DNA of 64,000 bases from Planctomycetota bacterium. Its GTDB lineage: Bacteria; Planctomycetota; Phycisphaerae; WQYP01. Positions 54,464 through 63,507 of the stretch are shown piece by piece. A program made the position numbers and the translations under genes. The stretch covers positions 1 through 64,000 of the forward strand of contig JAKAEZ010000003.1 of assembly GCA_021819825.1 (NCBI GenBank), given 5' to 3'. The notes beneath the pieces were generated by a model, which did no database searches, had not been told where the DNA came from, and worked only from the letters and a program-made list of their open reading frames with translations. Within the stretch, counting starts at the first letter, position 1; the number at the start of each line of letters is the position of its first letter.

Positions 54464-57442
54464 ATGGACTTGTCTGACAAGCCATGTACAGGCCTGCACT
54501 GGATCAGCATCTGGTCCAGCGCGCTAATCTGCGCGGTAAGCTTACTGGTATTGGCGGGCTGGTGTTCCGGCGAATTGTCGCTGACGAGTTTGCTGCCTGA
54601 TATGATTCCGATGAATCCGGCAGTGGCAATCTGCTTTTTCCTGCTGGCGGTACCCATTGGCTTTCTCGCTTTCCACCGGGAAACCACACCGGCGCAAAAT
54701 TGGGAAATGATGGCCATCGGAGGCATTGTGGTTTTGGTCGCCATGCTGCGGTTGGGGGCATATCTGGGCGCGGAAAATCTGCACGTTGATTCGCTATTAT
54801 TTGCCCAGGAACTGGCCAAAGTGCCCTTCGCACCCAATCGTATGGCACCCAACACCGCTGTGGGATTGTTATTTGGCGGCGTGGGCGTCATGAGTGTGGT
54901 CTGGCGAAAAACTTTCACACGGCGCGTTACGGCGGTGGCGCTGGTTGGTCTGTTATTGACGGGACTGTACGGCGTAGCCAATTATTTGTTTACCGTTTAC
55001 GGACACAACTTGCGAGGCGAATATATACCCACCGCCATGCACACGGCGGCGGCGATGCTGTTTTTGATGGCGGGAATTGCAGCACTCGACGAGCACCTGC
55101 CAATGGTACAACAATTTTTTAAAAAAAGTCCGGGAGGAATTATCATGCGGCGGCTGCTGCCACCGCTGATAGTCTTTCCGATATTCCTGGGCTGGCTGAG
55201 AATTTTTTTCGAATATCGGCTTCATGTTTCCGGAATGCCCGCGTCGGCGGCTTCGGCGGTGGTGCTGCAGATCATGGTATTTGGCGCTCTGGTTTGGGCT
55301 GCGGCCATTATAATGGATCGGCTTGATACCCAGCGCCAGCAAACCCTGTTGCGACTGGAGCAGGCTAAATCCGAACTTGAAATCGCAAAATCGGCAGCCG
55401 AGGAGTCGGCCTTGGTGAAATCCCAGTTCCTGGCCAATATGAGCCATGAAATACGCACACCTCTGCATGGCGTAATTTCCATGATGGAACTGCTGGCGGA
55501 AACATCTCTGGACGGTCAGCAGCGCGGTTACACGCAGGTGGCAAAAACCAGTGCCGATGCACTGCTGGCGGTGATAACGGATATTCTGGATTTCTCCAAA
55601 ATTGAAGCCGGGCGAATGGAACTTGAACCCATGGATTTTGATCTGCGCGCCTGCACGGAAGATACGGTATATCTCATGCTCTCCACGGCTATGAGAAAAA
55701 AACTAGAACTCGGCTGTGACATTGCGCCGGATCTTCCGTCCTTGGTGCGCGGTGATCCTGTGCGGCTGCGGCAGGTGCTGATGAATCTGCTGGGCAATGC
55801 GATTAAGTTTACGGATAAGGGTGATGTCTGGGTAAAACTTTCTACAGTGGAGATCGCGGAAGGTAAAGTCTTGGCAAAGTTTGAGGTTCATGACACCGGC
55901 GTGGGCATTGCTCCGGAGAATGCCAAGAAACTATTTACGGCCTTTGCACAAGTGCATCACGCGGGTGACAAAGTATATGCCGGCACCGGATTGGGGCTGG
56001 CGATAAGCCGGCAAATTGTTGAGCTGATGGGCGGGAAAATTGGGGTCGAAAGCCAGATAAATCAAGGCAGTACATTCTGGTTCTCTGTTCCACTGGAGCG
56101 TCGCAAACCGGTCTGGCTGGATGCGGAAGCGATCCCTGAAGTCCTGCACCGGCAACGGGTATTGCTTTTAATGGCTAGCGCGATCCGCCGCGATAAGCTT
56201 CAACATCAGTTACGGTACTGGAAAATAGAGGTAGAAACCGCCGGCTCAGTGGAAGCGTGCAACCAACTGCTGCGGGCCAATGCCGCTCGCCCGTTTGATG
56301 TGCTGTTTGTGGAACATCAGCCGCCGGAACTCAATGCATTGGAAATCGCTAAGTTAATCCACGCGCAGGTGGATATGCGGGCACCGAATATTGTCGCGCT
56401 GGCCAGGGCTGACACCCACATCAGTGCGGAAATACAGCAGGAATTCGGGCTTAGCGGTGTTTTAGGCAAACCGGTAAGACAGTCGCAATTATTTGATCTG
56501 CTTATGCGGCTGGTCCACGCCAATCCCACCAAGGTCCGTTTGTCCGAACTAGAGGCAAAGGAAAAACTCCAATTGCCTCCGGGCTATCAGGGGCTTAAGG
56601 TGCTCGTGGCGGAAGATAACGAAATTAACCAATTTGTGATTCGGGAAGTCCTTTCAGGGTTAATGCTGCCATGCGATGTGGTTGGCACGGGTCAGCAATG
56701 CGTGGATGCCCTGCAAAGACAACGCTACGCGCTGGTGTTCATGGATTGCCTGATGCCGGTGATGGACGGTTTTGAATCCGCAAGACAAATACGCAAACTT
56801 GAAGCCGCGGGTGCGGTGTTCAGTATTTTCGGAAAATCGCGGATTCCGATTATCGCGCTGACCGCCAATGCCACCGGTCTGGATCGCCGAAATTCCCTGG
56901 AGGCCGGCATGGATGCCTTCTTGACTAAGCCGTTGAATCGCGCTGAATTGGTGCGGACCCTGGTGTCATTAATTGATAATCCCGAGTTGAGTTCACCGGT
57001 GGACGGGTGGTCGTCAACGTCGGTGAATGCACCGGATAAATCTCTGGCTCTGCAAGGATCAGATGCCACGCCCACGCCGTTCGATTTCAAGCGGCTCAAC
57101 GAGTATTTTTTGAATGATCAGGCAATGGTCGAGCGATTGTTGGAGCAATTTATAGGGCAGGGGCGACAACAGATTACCAAACTCAATGACTGTATGGTCG
57201 TACCGGACTGGGACGCCGCCCGTCGGGAGGCGCACGCCATCAAAGGCACCGCGGCATGTCTTTTTGCCGAGGCGCTGCGGCACGCCGCAAAAGACCTGGA
57301 GGTTATCTGCCGGGATCGTGGCCATGAGGACCTTGCCAAGGCCGCATGGAACAAAGTTCAGACGGAAATGAACCGATGTATAGAATATGTGACGATGCGG
57401 AATAAGGCGTCCGGTAAAACTTGGTTGGATGAAGGGGCTTAA
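54464..57442 (+). CDS. hybrid sensor histidine kinase with two receivers and Hpt
   Basis: 992 aa. Several N-terminal membrane helices (residues ~10-280, with PMNPAVAICFFLLAVPIGFL), a coiled-coil linker, HisKA with phospho-acceptor His328 in FLANMSHEIRTPLHG, HATPase with GDPVRLRQVLMNLLGNAIKF and GTGLGLAISRQIVE. The first receiver is degenerate: Glu617 in LFVEHQ stands where Asp is expected. The second is intact (Asp761 in LVFMDCLMPVMDG). The C-terminal Hpt has His924 in REAHAIKGTAACL. Phosphate probably flows His328 to Asp761 to His924 and on to the response regulator encoded next. Confidence 0.93.
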   Translation: MDLSDKPCTGLHWISIWSSALICAVSLLVLAGWCSGELSLTSLLPDMIPMNPAVAICFFLLAVPIGFLAFHRETTPAQNWEMMAIGGIVVLVAMLRLGAYLGAENLHVDSLLFAQELAKVPFAPNRMAPNTAVGLLFGGVGVMSVVWRKTFTRRVTAVALVGLLLTGLYGVANYLFTVYGHNLRGEYIPTAMHTAAAMLFLMAGIAALDEHLPMVQQFFKKSPGGIIMRRLLPPLIVFPIFLGWLRIFFEYRLHVSGMPASAASAVVLQIMVFGALVWAAAIIMDRLDTQRQQTLLRLEQAKSELEIAKSAAEESALVKSQFLANMSHEIRTPLHGVISMMELLAETSLDGQQRGYTQVAKTSADALLAVITDILDFSKIEAGRMELEPMDFDLRACTEDTVYLMLSTAMRKKLELGCDIAPDLPSLVRGDPVRLRQVLMNLLGNAIKFTDKGDVWVKLSTVEIAEGKVLAKFEVHDTGVGIAPENAKKLFTAFAQVHHAGDKVYAGTGLGLAISRQIVELMGGKIGVESQINQGSTFWFSVPLERRKPVWLDAEAIPEVLHRQRVLLLMASAIRRDKLQHQLRYWKIEVETAGSVEACNQLLRANAARPFDVLFVEHQPPELNALEIAKLIHAQVDMRAPNIVALARADTHISAEIQQEFGLSGVLGKPVRQSQLFDLLMRLVHANPTKVRLSELEAKEKLQLPPGYQGLKVLVAEDNEINQFVIREVLSGLMLPCDVVGTGQQCVDALQRQRYALVFMDCLMPVMDGFESARQIRKLEAAGAVFSIFGKSRIPIIALTANATGLDRRNSLEAGMDAFLTKPLNRAELVRTLVSLIDNPELSSPVDGWSSTSVNAPDKSLALQGSDATPTPFDFKRLNEYFLNDQAMVERLLEQFIGQGRQQITKLNDCMVVPDWDAARREAHAIKGTAACLFAEALRHAAKDLEVICRDRGHEDLAKAAWNKVQTEMNRCIEYVTMRNKASGKTWLDEGA

Positions 57443-57446
57443 GGGT

Positions 57447-58499
57447 ATGAAAATTCTCGCCGTCGATGATGACCCGATTGCGCTGGAGATGATCCGCACC
57501 GCGTTGAATCGCTTCGGCCACGAGGTTATTACCACCACAAGCGGCCCCGCCGCGTTGGAGCGATTGTCCCAGTTGCCGATTCGCATGGTCATTACCGATT
57601 GGATGATGGATTCCATGGACGGCATAGCGCTGTGCCGGGCGATTCGGCAGCGTAAACTTAGTAGATATGTATATGTAATTATTTTAAGTTCGCGTGATGA
57701 TCCGGTGGATGCGGCGGAGGGAATCGCCGCCGGTGCCGATGATTTTATGGCCAAGCCGTTTGACACTGGGGAACTCGTGGCTCGCATCAAAGCCGGGGAA
57801 CGCGCTTTATCACTGGAAACGCGCGATGTGACGATTTTTGCCTTGGCCCGTCTGGCGGAATCGCGTGATCAGGAAACCGGACTGCATCTGGAACGCACGC
57901 GCAATTATGTGAAGATCATTGCCCAGCAGCTTTCACAACGCCCGGAGCTCGCGTCGACCATTCATGCCGATTTTGTGCAAATGCTCTATGACACCAGCCC
58001 CTTGCATGACATCGGCAAAGTCGCCATTCCAGATGCCATTTTGCTCAAACCTGGCAAGCTGACGGCTGATGAATACGAAATCATGAAACGCCATTCGGCG
58101 ATCGGGGCAAACACCCTGGAGGAAGTGCTTCAGAGTTACCCCGGGGCGGAATTTTTGGAAATGGCCCGCGACATTGCCGCCACGCATCATGAGCGTTATG
58201 ACGGTCGCGGTTATCCCAAGGGATTGACGGGCGAGCAAATTCCATGGGCCGGGCGCATTATGGCTTTGGCCGACGTGTATGACGCGATTACCTCGCGGCG
58301 GGTTTACAAAGCGGCGGAGAGCCATGAGCACGCCTGCAACGTCATTCGCAACGAGCGCGGCAAACACTTCGGCCCGCGCGTGGTCGCGGCGTTTTTTGAT
58401 CGTGAATCAGAAATAAGGGAAGTTCAAATGCATTATCACGCCGCCGACGAGGCCCGCCGAAAATCCAGGAACGCCCGTCAGGACGCATGGAACTGGTAG
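57447..58499 (+). CDS. HD-GYP response regulator
   Basis: 350 aa: receiver with Asp51 (MVITDWMMDSMDG) then an HD-GYP phosphodiesterase domain with His187-Asp188 (LHDIGKVAIPDAILLKPGKL) and Gly255-Tyr256-Pro257 (HHERYDGRGYPKGLTG). It breaks down cyclic di-GMP and would couple the adjacent hybrid kinase to that second messenger. The ATG at 57447 is preferred, 5 nt after the hybrid kinase stop and with AAGGG before it; an upstream ATG at 57429 overlaps the kinase. Confidence 0.92.
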   Translation: MKILAVDDDPIALEMIRTALNRFGHEVITTTSGPAALERLSQLPIRMVITDWMMDSMDGIALCRAIRQRKLSRYVYVIILSSRDDPVDAAEGIAAGADDFMAKPFDTGELVARIKAGERALSLETRDVTIFALARLAESRDQETGLHLERTRNYVKIIAQQLSQRPELASTIHADFVQMLYDTSPLHDIGKVAIPDAILLKPGKLTADEYEIMKRHSAIGANTLEEVLQSYPGAEFLEMARDIAATHHERYDGRGYPKGLTGEQIPWAGRIMALADVYDAITSRRVYKAAESHEHACNVIRNERGKHFGPRVVAAFFDRESEIREVQMHYHAADEARRKSRNARQDAWNW

Positions 58500-58513
58500 G
58501 CCGCCGTTGCGCG

Positions 58514-59467
58514 TCAAACGTCCAATCCTTCATACATGGCCGTGCTGATATAACGCTCTCCCGTGGAGCACATGACGGCCACAATGATTTTGCCTTTCAT
58601 ATCCGGGCGGGCGGCAACTTGTGCGGCAGCCCACATATTGGCTCCGGAACTGATGCCGGCCAAGATGCCTTCTTCGCGTGCCAGACGGCGTGCCCATTCA
58701 AAGGCATCTTCATTGGTGACTTGAATGACTTCATCCACCAGATCAACATGCAGATTTTTTGGAATAAAGCCTGCGCCAGCGCCCTGAATTTTATGCGGGC
58801 CGGGCTTTAAAGGTTGCCCCGCCTTGCACTGCGTGATAACCGGCGAGTTGCTGGGTTCTACCGCAATAGCTTTAAATTTGGGATTACGCTTTTTAATGAC
58901 TCCCGCCACTCCGCTGATCGTACCACCGGTTCCCACAGCTGATACCAGACAATCCACTTTGCCATCGGTATCATTCCAGATTTCTTCGGCCGTGGTTTTT
59001 TCGTGAATGGCAACATTGGCGGGGTTCTCAAACTGCTGGGCAATAATGGCATTCTTGTCCGCCGCGGCGGCCTCATTGCACCGTCGGATGGCACCGGGCA
59101 TCCCTTCGGCAGCCGGAGTAAGCACCAGGTTGGCTCCCATGATCCGCAGCAGTTTGCGGCGTTCCAGGGACATGCTTTCGGGCATATAAAGCGTGAGTTT
59201 GTAACCCTTGGCAGCGCACACAAACGCCAGAGCGATACCGGTGTTCCCGCTGGTGGCTTCCATGATATGGGTGTCTTTATTAATTTTCCCAGCTTTTTCA
59301 GCGGCCTCAATCATCGCTGCGCCGATACGATCTTTAACGCTGGAAAGAGGATTGAAGAATTCGCACTTGGCGTAAACAATGCCCTGGCCCGCCGGGACAA
59401 GGCGATTAATGCGTACCAAAGGTGTATTGCCGATGGTTTTGGTGATGTCGGAAAAAAGCCTGCCCAT
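58514..59467 (-). CDS. cysK: cysteine synthase A (O-acetylserine sulfhydrylase)
   Basis: PLP enzyme that makes cysteine from O-acetylserine and sulfide. PLP-Lys45 in [14 protein letters not shown], the substrate loop [14 protein letters not shown], the PLP phosphate-binding GTGGTISGV and the C-terminal [11 protein letters not shown]. 317 aa, typical. AAGGAG is placed 7 nt before the ATG. Convergent with the HD-GYP gene. Confidence 0.96.
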   Translation of the reverse strand: MGRLFSDITKTIGNTPLVRINRLVPAGQGIVYAKCEFFNPLSSVKDRIGAAMIEAAEKAGKINKDTHIMEATSGNTGIALAFVCAAKGYKLTLYMPESMSLERRKLLRIMGANLVLTPAAEGMPGAIRRCNEAAAADKNAIIAQQFENPANVAIHEKTTAEEIWNDTDGKVDCLVSAVGTGGTISGVAGVIKKRNPKFKAIAVEPSNSPVITQCKAGQPLKPGPHKIQGAGAGFIPKNLHVDLVDEVIQVTNEDAFEWARRLAREEGILAGISSGANMWAAAQVAARPDMKGKIIVAVMCSTGERYISTAMYEGLDV

Positions 59468-59718
59468 AAATAATCTCCTTAAATCTGATCTAATTTGTAG
59501 GTTATGATGAGTTCAGGGCAATGTCAAGGAAGTTCAAGGAAGTTCGACCGCGTTTTCTTGTTTCAATAGAAATGTCACGGGCGCTTGTTTGAAGTTCTTT
59601 TTTACTTGACAAATCCCCCGATCAAGGGAACATAGCGGATTCTTAATCAAGGCGCACTTGCCGTACGCAGTTGCGGCAAGGACGCCGGAAAAAACGAGCT
59701 TTGCGAGGAAACCAGACT

Positions 59719-61182
59719 ATGGCAATTGGCGGCATTACACCCGGGGCGGCGGCACGAGCTTCATCAGATACTCCAGAGCGGACATATCGAGGCCCGTTTA
59801 CCATCATGACGGTTCTGTTTTTCATGTGGGGGTTCATGACGGTGTGGAATGACATTCTCATTCCGCGCTTCAGGGACGCCTTTACACTGAATTATTTTCA
59901 GGCCATGTTGATCCAATTTGCGTTTTTTGGCGCTTACACCGTCGGCTCGCTGATCTATTATTTGATTTCCATGTGTTGGGGTGATCCGATTAACCGCATC
60001 GGTTACAAAACCGGTGTTATCATCGGCCTGCTGGTTGCTGCCGCGGGATTTATCATGTTTTATCCCGCGGCCATCATGATTTCGTATCCGTTTTTTCTCA
60101 TTGCGTTATTTGTCGTCGGTTTGGGGTTTGCCATGCTGCAAATTGCCGCCAATCCGTACATTACCATTTTAGGGCCGGAGCGCACAGCTTCGAGTCGGTT
60201 GAATCTTTCACAGGCCTTTAATTCCTTTGGCACCACGATCGGTCCGATTATCGCCGGGTTATTGATTTTCAAAGTCTTCAACGGCCCGGGCAGCCACGGC
60301 GCTCAGAGCGTGAAAATTCCTTATCTGTGCGTGGGGGGGGTATTTCTGGTATTGGCGGTTTGTTTCATGTTCGCTCAATTACCCAACTTTACCAATACGG
60401 AACATGTCACGCGCGGGGCGGGGGCGCTGAAGCATCCGCACACCGTATTGGGCATGTTGGCGATTTTCATGTACGTCGGCGGCGAGGTGTGCGTAGGCAG
60501 TTCTATTATTAACTTCCTTAATCTGCCCAAGCTGGGCGGACTTAGCCACGAAGCCGCGTCCAAGTTTCTGGCGTTTTACTGGGGTGGCCTGATGATTGGC
60601 CGATTTATGGGGGCTTTTGCCCTTAGCGATATGCGCAGGAAATTACGCAATACCGTGGTGATATTGCTTCCCGTAGTAGCCTTTGGCGTTATCTGGATGC
60701 TTTCCGGCCGCGCTAACGCATTGCATTACGGCGTGATGCTTCTGCTGATGCTGGTGGCATTTTTTCTTGGAGCCTCCAGTCCGCAGCGGATGCTGGCACT
60801 TTTTAGCTTTATCATTATCGCCTTGCTGCTCACCGGAATGTTGTCCGCCGGCGCTGCGGCGATCTGGGCGATTTTGGGCATCGGTCTGTTTGATTCGGTT
60901 ATGTGGTCCAATATATTCTCACTGGCTATCGACGGGTTGGGAGCCTTGAAAAGTCAGGGTTCTTCGCTTTTGGTTATGGCGATTCTCGGCGGAGCCTTGT
61001 TGCCGCCGCTGCAGGGAATCGTGGCGGACCATATCGGCATACAGTATTCATTTGTGGTGCCGATGATGTCATATGTATATATCGCGTTTTATGGCATGTA
61101 CGGGTACCGCGCGGGCAAAATTCGAACCGATGTGCCGTTGGCAGCTTCCGGAAATGTACCTGCGCAAATCGGCGGCATTTAA
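59719..61182 (+). CDS. sugar MFS transporter (FucP/FHS type)
   Basis: 487-aa permease with 12 predicted membrane helices. The pattern FTIMTVLFFMWGFMTVWNDILIPRF in helix 1 is the fucose/glucose-galactose:H+ symporter signature, with later AANPYITILGPERTASSRLNLSQAFNSFGTTIGP. The ATG at 59719 has GAGGAA 9 nt upstream; an upstream frame from 59671 seems too long. The sugar is unknown. Goes with the GH28 and sugar-phosphate genes as a sign of carbohydrate use. Confidence 0.9.
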   Translation: MAIGGITPGAAARASSDTPERTYRGPFTIMTVLFFMWGFMTVWNDILIPRFRDAFTLNYFQAMLIQFAFFGAYTVGSLIYYLISMCWGDPINRIGYKTGVIIGLLVAAAGFIMFYPAAIMISYPFFLIALFVVGLGFAMLQIAANPYITILGPERTASSRLNLSQAFNSFGTTIGPIIAGLLIFKVFNGPGSHGAQSVKIPYLCVGGVFLVLAVCFMFAQLPNFTNTEHVTRGAGALKHPHTVLGMLAIFMYVGGEVCVGSSIINFLNLPKLGGLSHEAASKFLAFYWGGLMIGRFMGAFALSDMRRKLRNTVVILLPVVAFGVIWMLSGRANALHYGVMLLLMLVAFFLGASSPQRMLALFSFIIIALLLTGMLSAGAAAIWAILGIGLFDSVMWSNIFSLAIDGLGALKSQGSSLLVMAILGGALLPPLQGIVADHIGIQYSFVVPMMSYVYIAFYGMYGYRAGKIRTDVPLAASGNVPAQIGGI

Positions 61183-61191
61183 GGGGTCGCC

Positions 61192-61752
61192 ATGTTGCCG
61201 CGAGCGGCATTGAATAACTCCGACGGCGCTAAGCTGCGACGCTCTTTTTTTCGGCGCGGGGCAGAGGTTGTAGCGCCCGATCTCATTGGCTGCACGCTGG
61301 TGCGCACGATTAACTCAGTGCGGCGCGCCGCCCGCATTATCGAAACGGAAGCCTATGTCGGCCCGCACGACCTTGCCTGCCACGCGTCCAAGGGACGCAC
61401 AAAACGCACTGAAACTATGTTCGGGCCGGCGGGCTACGCCTATGTTTACCTGATTTACGGCATGTATTACATGCTCAATATTGTAACCAGTCACGAAGGT
61501 GATCCACAGGCGGTGCTGCTGCGCGCCGCGCTACCGCTTGATGGCTGGAAGGTGGATATTTCCGGGCCGGGAAAGTTGGCGCGAGCATTTGGCGTAACGC
61601 TGGCCGACTGCGGATTAGATATGACCGGTGAAGATTTTTACATCGTGAAAAGAATGCATGACAAGCCAGGCATCATCATCACTCCGCGCATCGGCGTGGA
61701 TTACGCCGGCGAATGGAAGCACGCCCCCTTACGATTCCTCGACGCGTGTTAA
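61192..61752 (+). CDS. mpg: DNA-3-methyladenine glycosylase (AAG/Mpg type)
   Basis: Removes alkylated purines such as 3-methyladenine and hypoxanthine from DNA. 186 aa. Motifs: RRAARIIETEAYVGPHDLACHASKGRTKR including the catalytic Glu, and MFGPAGYAYVYLIYGMYYMLNIV with the intercalating Tyr. The C-terminal part (ISGPGKLARAFGV) forms the remaining active-site wall. Starts 9 nt after the transporter stop, so the two may be co-transcribed. Confidence 0.92.
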   Translation: MLPRAALNNSDGAKLRRSFFRRGAEVVAPDLIGCTLVRTINSVRRAARIIETEAYVGPHDLACHASKGRTKRTETMFGPAGYAYVYLIYGMYYMLNIVTSHEGDPQAVLLRAALPLDGWKVDISGPGKLARAFGVTLADCGLDMTGEDFYIVKRMHDKPGIIITPRIGVDYAGEWKHAPLRFLDAC

Positions 61753-61769
61753 CCCGGAATCTTCCAAAA

Positions 61770-61830
61770 AAAAGGTACCTGACACCTTTATTTCTTACCT
61801 TTATTTCTTAAAAGGTGTCAGGTACCTTTT
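61770..61830. terminator. bidirectional hairpin between convergent mpg and birA
   Basis: Arms AAAAGGTACCTGACACCTTT (61770-61789) and its exact reverse complement (61811-61830), a 20-bp perfect stem with A-tracts on the left and T-tracts on the right, plus a 21-nt loop in which CCTTTATTTCTTA occurs twice (61785 and 61798). The birA stop codon lies at the right edge. Terminator for both directions, or a REP-type palindrome. Confidence 0.6.
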
Positions 61831-62677
61831 AGGCGGGTGGACGGATGGCGCGGCCGTCCACTGTGCGGATTGTACCGCCGTAAAATGCCGATGGTTCGCG
61901 TTGCGTGGGAACCTGCAGCAGCAGTGCCCCATCATCAGCGATACCCGCACCGGTACCGCACAGAACGTGATCCTCGGCGGAAATCTCTACGGATCGACCG
62001 CGCAGATAATCCCGATCAGAGATTTCGCGATGTAGTGCAGGCCACTGTCCGCTGGTGAGAGCGCCAATACATTCCTCAAGATTATGAAGCAGGGCGTTAT
62101 TGACTTTTATTTTATCAACTGGGCTTCCAAGTTCACTCGCCAACGCGGTGGAAAACTCACGCAATGCCGGGTTTGCCGCCGCGGGATCGGCGTTGACATT
62201 CATTCCAACGCCAACCACGGCCACCGCCCGCTGTCCCATTGTGATACTTTCGGACAGTACTCCGGCAATTTTTTTTCCGTTAAACAGCACGTCATTAGGC
62301 CAACGCACATGCACATTGGTAAAAGCAATATCCTGTTTTGGACGACCGGGCAACCACGGGGAGGGAAACCATGGCCGCATAAGCAATCGGGTTATCGCCA
62401 GGCCGGCTACCAAAGGAATATAGCAGTGCATATACTGCGGGACATCGGGGAACACCGCGCTTAAATAGATCCCGCCGTGGGGGCTGATCCATGCGCGACC
62501 ATGCTGTCCTCGGCCCTGTGTCTGGCTTTCGGCAACAAAAAATTGCCGGGGAAATCCCAATGGCCGCTCGGAGAGTACCAACTGCTTGGCATGGGCCTTG
62601 GCTATATCCTGTGTGGATTCCACGGTGCCCAGGTAAGTCACTTCACTGATGACGCGCCGGCTCATTTTAAAATCCAC
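61829..62677 (-). CDS. birA: biotin-[acetyl-CoA-carboxylase] ligase
   Basis: Attaches biotin to the carboxyl carrier protein of acetyl-CoA carboxylase. 282 aa. The biotinyl-5'-AMP loop is GRGQHGRAWISPHGGIYLSAVF and the catalytic WPNDVLFNGKKIAGVLSES is intact; the C-terminal SH3-like domain follows. No N-terminal helix-turn-helix, so it is a pure ligase (group I), not a repressor. Overlaps the upstream isomerase-like gene by 16 nt. Confidence 0.95.
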   Translation of the reverse strand: MDFKMSRRVISEVTYLGTVESTQDIAKAHAKQLVLSERPLGFPRQFFVAESQTQGRGQHGRAWISPHGGIYLSAVFPDVPQYMHCYIPLVAGLAITRLLMRPWFPSPWLPGRPKQDIAFTNVHVRWPNDVLFNGKKIAGVLSESITMGQRAVAVVGVGMNVNADPAAANPALREFSTALASELGSPVDKIKVNNALLHNLEECIGALTSGQWPALHREISDRDYLRGRSVEISAEDHVLCGTGAGIADDGALLLQVPTQREPSAFYGGTIRTVDGRAIRPPA

Positions 62678-63456
62678 TCTTGAAGCTGATTGCGGGCCTG
62701 CTGGGCAGCTTGCGCCGGGTTTGTTAAATCACGGACGTCAACAATAATCGGCCCGGTAAAGTCCTGATCTTTCAAATTGTTCACTACTTCCCGGCTCTCA
62801 GCTTGGCCGGAACCCAATGGTGTCATCTGAACATTTGAACCATTACGCAGGGCGTCGGTGCATGTCCATAGTGCTATCCGCCCGGCCAACATCTCGGCGG
62901 CCTCTCGAGGTGAGCCGCCGGCGGCAACCACACGCGCTGAGTCCAAATTGGCCGCTAGAGATGGTGCATCCAAACTTGACAGGAGGTGCAGAAGCCATGG
63001 GCTTTGACCACAGGAAAGTGCCGCAACAACACCGGTACGATCCGCATGTTCCGCCAAGCGTCGAAATATTTCCGCGACATCGCCTGAGATATTCTGATCA
63101 TCCTTCGGTTCGCCTATATAAATGGATATGACAGATATTTGCAGGCGATGGGCTAATTCGCAAGCCGCTAGAGCGTCATCAAGCAGTTTCTGCGATGTTG
63201 CCGCGTCAAAGGCACCGGCCTTCCCCACGCCGACGCGCAAGGCCCCCATCACCAAACCGTGGGAAGCGAGAATTTGTTTAAAATGTCGTTGGGCTGTTTG
63301 ACCAAAGGTTTTGGCATGAATTTCCGGGTGGCCGATCCCAATGGCCAACCCGCCAAAGCCCCACTTCTGTGCGTGTTGCGCTGTGGTTCGCAAATCCATT
63401 CCCAGCGGCTCAACGGCTAACAGAGGTATCATGGGATTTACAGGCTGACGTTTCAT
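62662..63456 (-). CDS. TIM-barrel sugar isomerase/epimerase-like protein
   Basis: 264 aa, resembling the xylose-isomerase-like TIM barrel group (AP endonuclease 2 superfamily): IGIGHPEIHAKTFGQ, then AFDAATSQKLLDDALAACELAHRLQISVISIYIGEP, and a later SLDAPSLAANLDSARVV. The metal-binding Glu and His residues are partly but not clearly conserved. The substrate is unknown. Co-transcribed with birA (16-nt overlap) and 51 nt downstream of a membrane protein gene. Confidence 0.6.
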   Translation of the reverse strand: MKRQPVNPMIPLLAVEPLGMDLRTTAQHAQKWGFGGLAIGIGHPEIHAKTFGQTAQRHFKQILASHGLVMGALRVGVGKAGAFDAATSQKLLDDALAACELAHRLQISVISIYIGEPKDDQNISGDVAEIFRRLAEHADRTGVVAALSCGQSPWLLHLLSSLDAPSLAANLDSARVVAAGGSPREAAEMLAGRIALWTCTDALRNGSNVQMTPLGSGQAESREVVNNLKDQDFTGPIIVDVRDLTNPAQAAQQARNQLQEWILK

Positions 63457-63507
63457 GCTGATCCTTGTATTGGTCTCGCCACGGCAGTGCGGGGTGCTGC
63501 GTAAAGG

